This document shows, in pieces, positions 16,948 through 23,661 of a DNA stretch of 64,000 nucleotides. The notes under the pieces were generated by a model. It saw nothing but the letters and a program-made list of their open reading frames with translations. It was not told the DNA's origin and made no database searches. This DNA is from Verrucomicrobiota bacterium (lineage in GTDB: Bacteria > Verrucomicrobiota > Verrucomicrobiia > Opitutales > Opitutaceae): positions 1 through 64,000 of the forward strand of contig JAPLTN010000109.1 in assembly GCA_026398135.1 (NCBI GenBank), given 5' to 3'. The translations under genes were made by a program, and so were the position numbers. The stretch's first letter is position 1; each line of letters starts with the position of its first letter.

Positions 16948-16967
16948 CGGCTTTGGGGGTTGTTAAT

Positions 16968-17252
16968 TTAAGCGGCGAAGCCGAAGCGGTCTTTGACCTC
17001 GGCCCCATCCAGCGCGAGCGATTCGCGCAGCAGGGTGGAGGCGATGCGTTCGGCGGCGATTTTGAGCAAACGGTCGAACCAGGCGCGGTCCATCCCGGCT
17101 CCGTCGTGACGGATGGCGACCACACGCACCCGGGCGGCGAGCAGGTGCATAAGGAAATCCTCCAGCTCCACGGGGTCGTCGGTGTGGTGGGTCAGCACAC
17201 CGCGCGGGTGGTGGGTGTTCAGTACGTAATCTATGGCGAATTTTTTCAACAT
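16968..17252 (-). CDS. Hypothetical protein (94 aa)
   Basis: The protein is soluble and mixed alpha/beta, with no recognised family. It begins MLKKFAIDYVLNTHHPRGVL and has regularly spaced hydrophobics (LEDFLMHLLAARVRVVAIRH, then WFDRLLKIAAERIASTLL). It follows the PRC-barrel gene by 27 bases on the same strand and shares its terminator, so it is very likely in the same operon. A stress-related or envelope-related role is suggested only by that position. Confidence 0.6.
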   Translation of the reverse strand: MLKKFAIDYVLNTHHPRGVLTHHTDDPVELEDFLMHLLAARVRVVAIRHDGAGMDRAWFDRLLKIAAERIASTLLRESLALDGAEVKDRFGFAA

Positions 17253-17279
17253 GGCGGTGGTTTGCTTGGGGATAACGGG

Positions 17280-17990
17280 TTAAACGGAGGCTTGGGCGAC
17301 GTCGTGCCTCACGGTGTGCTCGATGTCGGATTTGCTGAGGTTTACCGACAAGGTGGATTCGGAGTAGCTGATGCGGGTGATGTTCTTGGGCAGGATATAA
17401 ATCTCTTTGCCGGCATACCAATGGCCGGTCTCCACCACGAGTTCGCGGATACGCCAGTTGAGCCCTTCAACCATGTAGCCGTTGACGAAGCCGATGGTCT
17501 CTTCGCCGGCCCGGATGGCATAGCCGTCCACGGCCTTGGTGCTGCGCAGATGCGGATCGTCGCGCTGGTGGTCGCGCTCGGGTGACGGGCGGACTTGGTC
17601 GCCGATGGGAATCCCAGGCGGGAGGCTGATGCCGCCCGCCATTCCGGCTTCCATCCAGTAAGCGGGCCAACCGTAGTAGTTGTAGTAGGCCTCCTCGTGC
17701 TGCCGCGATACGGGTTTGTGGGTTTCGATGGACGGGCTGTCCTCGATTTGGCGGCGGGTGAGGTTGGTCTGCATCAGCTTCAGGTCGGTGTCGGTCTTGC
17801 CGAAGGGGCGGGGACCGAAGGCGTGGGGCGGCAGGAGGACTTGGCGTCCGGCGAGCCAGGCGCCGGTATCGACCACGAGGTAGCGGACCATCCAGGTGAC
17901 GTCGTCGAAGTAAAAGTCTTTAACGTGGCCGATGTCGCCGTCGGTGGCGCCGATTTTCTTACCGTAGAGGAGTTTGATGTTTTGTAGCAT
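17280..17990 (-). CDS. Double PRC-barrel domain protein
   Basis: 236 aa from the ATG at 17990 (MLQNIKLLYGKKIGATDGDI); an ATG at 18005 would add five residues. The first PRC barrel (about 1-85) has the signature IGHVKDFYFDDVTWMVRYLV, and a second sits at about 150-215 (AIRAGEETIGFVNGYMVEGL... WRIRELVVETG). The linker is Tyr/Trp-rich. PRC barrels occur in RimM and photosynthetic reaction-centre H subunits; free-standing tandem forms are frequent in stress-induced bacterial genes. It is transcribed away from the BON gene and the toxin-antitoxin region. Confidence 0.85.
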   Translation of the reverse strand: MLQNIKLLYGKKIGATDGDIGHVKDFYFDDVTWMVRYLVVDTGAWLAGRQVLLPPHAFGPRPFGKTDTDLKLMQTNLTRRQIEDSPSIETHKPVSRQHEEAYYNYYGWPAYWMEAGMAGGISLPPGIPIGDQVRPSPERDHQRDDPHLRSTKAVDGYAIRAGEETIGFVNGYMVEGLNWRIRELVVETGHWYAGKEIYILPKNITRISYSESTLSVNLSKSDIEHTVRHDVAQASV

Positions 17991-18135
17991 AGGTGGAGTG
18001 ACCATCTAGATTACGCCCCGCCAGAGCGGCGGGTAATGGGGTGTAACCCGAAAACCCAGAGGGTTTTTTGTGAGCGGGTATAACGCGCGGCCGCACAAGG
18101 GGAGTTGGGCTCGGCGCGGTGGTCCCCCCTGGGTG

Positions 18136-18182
18136 GCTTCGGCAACAAAACTATGCTGCTGGCAAAAGCGTACTTCGAATTT
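18136..18182 (+). repeat. Diverged direct repeat, copy A
   Basis: 47 bases (GCTTCGGCAACAAAACTATG through TTCGAATTT) that match 20045-20091 at about 36 of 47 positions by hand alignment, in the same orientation and without gaps. The two copies enclose the BrnT/BrnA and PIN/Phd genes. The rest of 17991-18281 has no supported gene. Confidence 0.55.
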
Positions 18183-18281
18183 GTGTAATGTAACCATGTG
18201 GCGGGCCGCCCCCATTTTCAGGCGCGTAACCAACCCGAAACGGTGCTTGCCTCACCTGAAATCAGGCGCACGTTTTCAAAA

Positions 18282-18554
18282 ATGCAATTTGAGTGGGACG
18301 CCGGCAAGGCAGCCGTCAATCTGGCCAAGCATGGCATCAGTTTTGAGCAGGCCGCCCTTGTCTTCGCCGACCCGAATCGCCTCACCGTTATCGACACCCG
18401 CCACGCCGCCGAATCCCGAGAAAATACCACCGGTCTCATCATCGGCGTGCTTATCGCCACGGTCACCCATACCGATCGCGCAGGCGTCATCCGCCTCATC
18501 TCCGCCCGTCCCGCCAGCCGCCAAGAAAGGAACCGCTACCATGCCCACCGTTAA
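18282..18554 (+). CDS. brnT: BrnT-family toxin
   Basis: 90 aa from the ATG at 18282. The hallmark opening FEWDAGKAAVNLAKHGISFE and the following EQAALVFADPNRL identify BrnT, a RelE-fold ribonuclease toxin. The later IRLISARPASRQERNRYH carries the conserved arginine-rich catalytic end. It inhibits translation by RNA cleavage unless neutralised by BrnA. It is complete and overlaps the antitoxin start by 14 bases, the normal toxin-first BrnTA order. It lies in the accessory region between the PRC-barrel gene and purL. Confidence 0.9.
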   Translation: MQFEWDAGKAAVNLAKHGISFEQAALVFADPNRLTVIDTRHAAESRENTTGLIIGVLIATVTHTDRAGVIRLISARPASRQERNRYHAHR

Positions 18555-18873
18555 AATGACCCTCGCTGAGGTCCGCTCCCGTCCCTTCACCGTCATCGAA
18601 AAAGCCCGCCTCGCCGATCTCGCCGCCAAGCCGGACTCGGCCATCGATTTTTCTGAACAACCGGAAATTACCGACGAAGCCATAGCCGCCGGCGTCTTCC
18701 GCCTGGTAGGTCGCGGTGGTGCGCGCACCGGTGCTGGCCGTAAAACCCTCGGCAAGGCCCGCAAAACCGTAAAACTCTCCCCCGCTGCCATCCGCCGCTT
18801 TGAGGCCTATGCCCGCCGCCACAAACTCCGCTATTTTTCCGACGCCCTCGAAGCCGCCAGCCGGCTGATTTAA
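18541..18873 (+). CDS. brnA: BrnA-like antitoxin
   Basis: 110 aa from the ATG at 18541, which has a clear Shine-Dalgarno-like AAAGGA nine bases upstream inside brnT. The N-terminal half contains IDFSEQPEITDEAIAAGVFR, close to the D-S-D-x-P-E-L-T-D motif of BrnA. The C-terminal half (SPAAIRRFEAYARRHKLRYF, then SDALEAASRLI) is a ribbon-helix-helix-like DNA-binding module. A basic glycine-rich linker (GRGGARTGAGRK) joins them, which makes the protein longer than a typical BrnA. It should bind BrnT and repress the operon. Confidence 0.75.
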   Translation: MPTVKMTLAEVRSRPFTVIEKARLADLAAKPDSAIDFSEQPEITDEAIAAGVFRLVGRGGARTGAGRKTLGKARKTVKLSPAAIRRFEAYARRHKLRYFSDALEAASRLI

Positions 18874-18877
18874 GGTC

Positions 18878-19150
18878 TTATCGACCTGCTCCCGGCACCG
18901 CCTGCCACGCCATAGGAACGATTCTCCGGTCTGGCCCCCAACTCCTAGCACCTTTGTTGAGTTGATGTTCGGTAATCGCGGTCCGAACAAAATCCGCCAA
19001 ATGCGCAGGCCGGTCGAGTAATGGTTCCAGCGCTGTTATGTCTGCGAGATTTAAGTCCCGAACCACGGGGCTTGCGTTGCACAGAAGCCCAATCGTTTTC
19101 AGGAGTTTTTTATCATCGCCCGGTTGCGACTGGTTCGCGTGTGCTGCGCC
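18878..19150 (-). pseudogene. Open but start-less frame, possible gene remnant
   Basis: After the TAG that ends the PIN gene the same frame stays open for about 90 codons to 18878, with no ATG. The only conventional start is a GTG at 19066. The stretch around NLADITALEPLLDRPAHLAD reads like real protein; the final 20 codons do not. It could be a decayed gene or chance. No family is recognised. Confidence 0.25.
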
Positions 19151-19156
19151 AAAAAG

Positions 19157-19567
19157 CTACGTGCTGACAGCAATAGTTTGAAGGGCGGCGGACGGGGTAA
19201 GCACTTTGGCTGGGCGGCAGATTTCCGCCGGGAAATGAGCGGTGTTGCCGGTCACTAAAATCTGGTCGCTTGTGGCGAGGGCGGCGGCGAGAAAAATCTC
19301 ATCATCCGAATCGGGCAATGCAGGCGCTACGCCGACCGGAACTTGATGCGCCGGGTCAAAGGCCGCCAGCAAGGCCGCTACGGCGGAGCGCGAGAGTTTG
19401 AACTTGGGGCGTAAAAGAACCTCCCGGTATTCAGCGAGCATCGGGGCGCTCCAAGCCAGCGTCACGCGGCCGTCGATGGCGGCGCGCAGCACTTGATCGC
19501 AGGTGCCGCCGGCGGTCAGCGCGGCGGATACGAGCACGTTCGTATCGAGCACCCAATCGGGTTTCAT
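19157..19567 (-). CDS. PIN-domain toxin of a type II toxin-antitoxin pair
   Basis: 136 aa from the ATG at 19567. The opening VLDTNVLVSAALTAGGTCDQ carries the first catalytic aspartate, followed by E near residue 47 (LAEYREVL). The pair of aspartates in LPDSDDEIFLAAALATSDQ and the closing ILVTGNTAHFP complete the nuclease site of the COG1569 PIN family. It should be a metal-dependent RNase toxin. Its start overlaps the antitoxin stop by four bases (ATGA), so translation is coupled. Length is normal for the family. Confidence 0.88.
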   Translation of the reverse strand: MKPDWVLDTNVLVSAALTAGGTCDQVLRAAIDGRVTLAWSAPMLAEYREVLLRPKFKLSRSAVAALLAAFDPAHQVPVGVAPALPDSDDEIFLAAALATSDQILVTGNTAHFPAEICRPAKVLTPSAALQTIAVST

Positions 19568-19869
19568 GCGACCGCTGGCTTGGCGCGTCGTGCACGCCGA
19601 ACGGTGGCGATTTCGGCGGCGATCTCGGCTTCGGTGAGTGCGGATGCTCCGTTGCGTGCGGCCTCCGCTTGAGTCGCGTCGAGGGCTCGGCCGAGTAATA
19701 GTCGGCGCAATGCGTCCAAGTCGGCTTCGATTCCGCGCCCGCTGGCAGGAATCAGGTAGGCGGCAGGAGTTCCGTTCTGGGTGATGACCTGCGGCCCGTC
19801 CTTTTTCACTTGCCGCAAAACCCGCCCCGGTTGCTTGGAAAGTTCTCGAGTGGAAATAAAGGAAACCAT
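19564..19869 (-). CDS. Phd/YefM-type antitoxin
   Basis: 101 aa. The N-terminal DNA-binding part has the standard pattern: ISTRELSKQPGRVLRQVKKD, then GPQVITQNGTPAAYLIPAS. The C-terminal half is helical and Ala/Arg-rich and should wrap the PIN toxin (TEAEIAAEIATVRRARRAK). It is first in the operon, overlapping the toxin by four bases. A perfect palindrome at 19880-19893, 11 bases before the start, is a likely autoregulatory operator. Confidence 0.88.
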   Translation of the reverse strand: MVSFISTRELSKQPGRVLRQVKKDGPQVITQNGTPAAYLIPASGRGIEADLDALRRLLLGRALDATQAEAARNGASALTEAEIAAEIATVRRARRAKPAVA

Positions 19870-19879
19870 GCCGCACCGT

Positions 19880-19893
19880 CGGACATTTGTCCG
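19880..19893 (-). promoter_or_regulatory. Candidate operator of the Phd/PIN operon
   Basis: The perfect palindrome CGGACA-TT-TGTCCG lies immediately upstream of the antitoxin start. A possible -10 box (TATAAA on the minus strand, about 19917-19912) sits further upstream, so bound antitoxin could block elongation or promoter escape. Antitoxin autorepression is established for this family; this particular site is inferred. Confidence 0.45.
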
Positions 19894-20044
19894 GCAGGGT
19901 CAATAAACTTGATTTATATACGCAACGCTTGGCAGGCGAATGGACTGACGCGCGACGAGCGCTTCACCCGGCGTGTACGAATGGATAATCCAACCCCCAC
20001 AACCAAACGAGGGAGCTTTGCACTCCGAAAAAAGTGCTGGCCGA

Positions 20045-20091
20045 GCTTTCGCAACAAAACGATGCCGCCGGAAAAGGCGTGCGGTGAATTT
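20045..20091 (+). repeat. Diverged direct repeat, copy B
   Basis: Partner of 18136-18182, with roughly 77 percent identity by hand and the same orientation. It sits just outside the 3' end of the restriction gene. The surrounding gap 19894-20111 has no supported gene. Confidence 0.55.
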
Positions 20092-20111
20092 ACCGTATCT
20101 CAGAGAGCCGC

Positions 20112-21134
20112 CTAATTTAAAAAGGGTAATGCGGTGCTTACCGACTGAGGGCAGGTGAAGCTGCCGTTCCCATCCCACACCAACAGCACGTCGCGATCTT
20201 GCACGAGATAGTCTTCGAGCCAGCCGAACCTGCGCGGAAGCGGATTCTCGATGACCAGGACGAGTTTGGCGGCGGGGATATTCTGGATATAGCGATACTC
20301 GTAGAGCTGGGAAATACCGCGCCGGATTTGAGCGTGAGGATTATCCTCGGTGGTTGATTTCATCTCGAACAGGTAATCAACGCCATCACATCGCGCCGAT
20401 AGATCGACGTAGCGGTTGGCCTTGGGCATGGCACCATGGTTTCTCAGGCGTTGCGCCATGAGATTAACTAAAGATTCGTGACTGGCGGTCGCTCGTTCAA
20501 TTGCAGCGTGATTTACATAGAACGAAACCGCTTCACGAGCAGACCTGACACGGCGTGCCTGCTCCTCGTATTCATTCAGCGCGAAAAGGCGCGGTAAGAT
20601 CGGTTCCGAGTCGGACTTTAAGTGTAGAATGGGGGCAGAGTCTGGAAGTATTGTTGCTTGTAGATTTGAGCCATTACCCGCAATCAACCCGAAATATTTC
20701 AACCATGTAATGTAAGTTGAAGCTCGTCGCTGTGCAGTTCCTATCGTGCCGATCTCAGCAACTGCATGTAGAAATGAAGCAAGTTCTTTTGTGCTAACCC
20801 CTAATTGGCTGCGTGAATGTAAAAATGGTAATAGTCTTTGAATTACTGGATCCTTTAATAAGTTCTGGATAAAAATAATATTACGTCGCGCTACAGGTGA
20901 ATTAAAGAATTCGTTGCCTAGGGATGTAAGTTCTGATGCGTTGCCTTTAATTCGTGTTATGAAGCCTAACGCTTCTGTGGCTCTGCGATAATATCTGCCT
21001 TGTCTAGCGTCTAAATTTCCTATTGCTTTAGCTATTTCCTTATCTGTACGGGCACCATTACCTACTGCAATGATGCATTTTATCGCCCTGTCGGGTGTGT
21101 TGGCCTGTAGGATGTCTTCGCTTGGTATTTTCAT
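20112..21134 (-). CDS. Putative type II (possibly type IIS, FokI-like) restriction endonuclease
   Basis: 340 aa. Two winged-helix-like segments come first: DKEIAKAIGN...GRYYRRATEALGFITRIKG at about residues 30-80, and STKELASFLH...ASTYITWLKYFGLIAG at about 113-155. The C-terminal third resembles a PD-(D/E)xK nuclease: E220 in a helix, D250, then E257-M-K259 and a following ISQLYEYRY helix. FokI likewise places winged helices before its nuclease, but homology is my inference. It overlaps the stop of the methyltransferase gene by four bases (ATGA), so the enzyme is made after its protective partner. Base composition is low (23-27 G+C of 60 in sampled lines), indicating transfer. Confidence 0.72.
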   Translation of the reverse strand: MKIPSEDILQANTPDRAIKCIIAVGNGARTDKEIAKAIGNLDARQGRYYRRATEALGFITRIKGNASELTSLGNEFFNSPVARRNIIFIQNLLKDPVIQRLLPFLHSRSQLGVSTKELASFLHAVAEIGTIGTAQRRASTYITWLKYFGLIAGNGSNLQATILPDSAPILHLKSDSEPILPRLFALNEYEEQARRVRSAREAVSFYVNHAAIERATASHESLVNLMAQRLRNHGAMPKANRYVDLSARCDGVDYLFEMKSTTEDNPHAQIRRGISQLYEYRYIQNIPAAKLVLVIENPLPRRFGWLEDYLVQDRDVLLVWDGNGSFTCPQSVSTALPFLN

Positions 21135-23236
21135 TTTGCAATAAATAGGTATTCAAGTGCCTCGTTGTTGTTGTTTCCTATCTTGTGGGCATGATTTCCA
21201 TGATGGTAGCGGTGTGGAATTTCAAAAACGGTCACCGTTTTCTTTTCCCGTTCAAGCAATTCAATCATCTCAGCTTTTTTCGGTATTGAATTTGAAGAAT
21301 ATGACACCACCAGGGTAGATTTTCTGAATAGATGGAACAGTTTTTGAAAAGCAGCCAAAGCACCGGCCTTGGTCGCAAAAGCTGTGTCATATGAACGAAT
21401 CTTTTTGGTCGATGTATGCTCCATGATCTCCAAATTTTTCCAGTATTGGCAGTAACCCTCCACAAAATGATAACGACGAGTATAGTCACAGTCCGATAAA
21501 GGACTTATATAAGGACTATCAATGTAAACTACGTCAGCCAGACTCGGATCTAGATCAAATACGTCGCAATTAAATGCACGATTTTCCTGACCATTAGAAA
21601 ATACCGAGCTATTGAAGCCGTTTACCGCGAGGAGGAATTGTTCACTCATGCTCAATTTAAGATCTGCGCGAGCATCCCATCCCTTTTTGCCGGTGACTGT
21701 AAACATTCCACGAGGTCGTTTTTTCATCGCCGCCCTTGATGCAGCCGCCAAAGCAAGCGATACTTTCAGCGGAGAGTCTAACTCTGTAACGTTGGCCCAC
21801 AAATTATCTAAAAAAGAGCAGTCCTCTTCCTCGAAAAATATATCCTTGTAGGTGTCTCGAACGAAAGTTGGAGCACTGGAATTACGCCTCAACAATCGAG
21901 CAATATCATTTTCAGTCAAAAGGGTGGAGTTATTCTCAACTGTCGCCCGTGCGGTGTGAAAACAGAATTTAAGGAAATCGTTAGAGTAAACACGGGCTCC
22001 CGTTTGCTTTAGAGCATAACCAACGCAACCGCTTCCAGAAAAGGCATCTAACACCGATTCAAATTTTATAGATCCTAAATTTTTAAGTATAAAAGGAAGC
22101 AATTTTCGCTTACTTCCCATATATTTTGTTTCTGGGAAAATTGGCTCTGCAGGAGTTGTAAATTGTAAGGGCGGGCTCTGCTTCTTGCGCGTGTTGGTTA
22201 CGACAAGTTCTGCGATATTTCCACGACCACCCGGCTTGCAGTTAATAAACCGAGGCGCGGAAACGACCGAGACAGTGAAGCCGCTGTAAAGTTCGCGAAC
22301 GCGCGGGTGCTCGGAGTTGGAAAGGGCTATCTGGCAGCCCTTCGCGTCTAGTTCACGCACTAGTTGGGCTAGTTCCACTTGGTCCGCTTCGCGGAATTGT
22401 CCTGCGGTATAGCGCTGAAAATCAGAGAAGGACGATATGGGTAGGTAGGGCGGGTCGAAGTAGATAAAATCCCCCCGGCGCACCTCGGCGGCGACGGCGC
22501 GGAAATCCTGTACCTCGAGCTGCGCGTCTTGCAGGGCGGCGGAGACGGCGAGGATATTGGAACGGTCGTAGAGGCCGGGGGTTTTATTGGAACCCACGGG
22601 GGTGTTGAACTCATTGCGGGCGTTGACGCGCCAGAGTCCGTTAAAGCAGGTCTTGTTGAGGAAAATCGTGCGGGCGGCGCGGGCAAGATCGTCGGTCAGA
22701 TCGTGCTGCGAGCGGACGTTGTAGTAGTAGGCGTCGCCGATGACCTCGAAGCTGTTGGAATGTTCGTCGAGCAGGCGCATCAGCGCTTCGGGGCGGTCGC
22801 GGACGGCGCGGTAGGCGTTGATGAGCTCGCGGTTGCTATCGCGCAGAAAGGCACGCAGGCGGGGAAACCGGTGTTTTAAGTGGAAGAATACCGCCCCGCC
22901 GCCGAGGAAGGGCTCGAAGTAGCGGTCGATGGTGGCGGGAAAGTGGGCGGTGAGCTGGGAAAGGAGACTGTTTTTGCCGCCAACCCACTTGAGAAACGGC
23001 TTGGCTTCAATAGGAGGGACGGTCGCCGCAAACGGCATGGCGAGCTGGCCGGGGCTGTTTTTGCGCCACGTCGCCACGGGTTCGGCGAGCACGCCGTCAT
23101 CGTCCGTCGGTGCTTCTTTCCGAGCCGATTTTTTACGGAGCCCCTTGGCTGGGCGCGCTGATTTTAAAGAAGACCCCTTGGGGTATTTGGTGACGCTGGG
23201 TTTGCTGGTCGGGAGGCGTGGCGAGGCTTTGGGCAC
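21131..23236 (-). CDS. Fused double adenine-N6 DNA methyltransferase of an R-M system
   Basis: 701 aa from a GTG at 23236. A basic, Lys/Ser-rich N-terminus (1-75) precedes a first Dam/D12-class domain: FLKWVGGK near 81, FEPFLGGGAVFFHL near 107, catalytic DPPY at 261-264. After a linker (about 350-365) a second domain begins KYMGSKRKLLPFIL, has VLDAFSGSGCVGYAL near 395, and a variant DSPY at 573-576. Two adenine methyltransferase domains in one chain are known from M.FokI, where each modifies one strand of an asymmetric site. The first domain is GC-rich like the genome; the second is much poorer in GC. Its stop overlaps the nuclease start. Confidence 0.88.
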   Translation of the reverse strand: MPKASPRLPTSKPSVTKYPKGSSLKSARPAKGLRKKSARKEAPTDDDGVLAEPVATWRKNSPGQLAMPFAATVPPIEAKPFLKWVGGKNSLLSQLTAHFPATIDRYFEPFLGGGAVFFHLKHRFPRLRAFLRDSNRELINAYRAVRDRPEALMRLLDEHSNSFEVIGDAYYYNVRSQHDLTDDLARAARTIFLNKTCFNGLWRVNARNEFNTPVGSNKTPGLYDRSNILAVSAALQDAQLEVQDFRAVAAEVRRGDFIYFDPPYLPISSFSDFQRYTAGQFREADQVELAQLVRELDAKGCQIALSNSEHPRVRELYSGFTVSVVSAPRFINCKPGGRGNIAELVVTNTRKKQSPPLQFTTPAEPIFPETKYMGSKRKLLPFILKNLGSIKFESVLDAFSGSGCVGYALKQTGARVYSNDFLKFCFHTARATVENNSTLLTENDIARLLRRNSSAPTFVRDTYKDIFFEEEDCSFLDNLWANVTELDSPLKVSLALAAASRAAMKKRPRGMFTVTGKKGWDARADLKLSMSEQFLLAVNGFNSSVFSNGQENRAFNCDVFDLDPSLADVVYIDSPYISPLSDCDYTRRYHFVEGYCQYWKNLEIMEHTSTKKIRSYDTAFATKAGALAAFQKLFHLFRKSTLVVSYSSNSIPKKAEMIELLEREKKTVTVFEIPHRYHHGNHAHKIGNNNNEALEYLFIAK

Positions 23237-23312
23237 GCGAATATCGGATCGATCCGCAGAAAATGGGCGGCAAGCCGATTGTGGTTATCCCCCTGCACAA
23301 GCGTGGTGACGA

Positions 23313-23507
23313 TTAGAGGTCGAGCTTCCGCTTGAGGTCGTCCCAGTTAACCTTGCGACCGGCGTCCATTTCGGCGTGGCGGCGGGAGAGTTCCGCGCGG
23401 TTTTCGGCGGTGTCTGCGCGCAGGCGACTTTTGAGAAAGGCCAGAGCTTGCAGCATGTCCGCGTGGGGAAGCTGGGCCATTTGCGGTTTAAGTTCGGCAA
23501 AACTCAT
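23313..23507 (-). CDS. Small antitoxin-like protein (64 aa)
   Basis: The protein is helical and charged, beginning MSFAELKPQMAQLPHADMLQ and ending DAGRKVNWDDLKRKLDL. This kind of ending (a short E/D-A-G-x-x-V-x-W-x-D-x-K motif) is typical of small addiction-module components paired with RelE/ParE toxins. A good Shine-Dalgarno-like AAGGTG lies six bases before the ATG. No toxin gene follows; the next gene on this strand is the methyltransferase 76 bases on. It may be an orphan antitoxin left from a decayed pair. Confidence 0.5.
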   Translation of the reverse strand: MSFAELKPQMAQLPHADMLQALAFLKSRLRADTAENRAELSRRHAEMDAGRKVNWDDLKRKLDL

Positions 23508-23661
23508 GGGATCACCTTATGCGATGCAGTGCGTTCGGCAAGCCCGCTGTCCGTCGTGTGGAGGCCTCGGGTTCGGCGAGGCGGGCTTGATGTTCGGTGT
23601 CTGTCCGGTATGCGCGGTCGTCGGCAAGCGACGCCCCTACGAAGTTGAAAACGAGTTGGGT

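Noticed and set aside
18051-18067. AAAACCC-AGA-GGGTTTT as a terminator
   Set aside because: The stem is only seven bases with a three-base loop and does not lie just after any gene on either strand.
23536-23640. Coding frames between the 64-aa gene and purL
   Set aside because: The frames are short and uneven; the stretch contains AAGCCCGC/GCGGGCTT arms and a GGCAAGCGACGCCCCTAC tract, more like an intergenic repeat.
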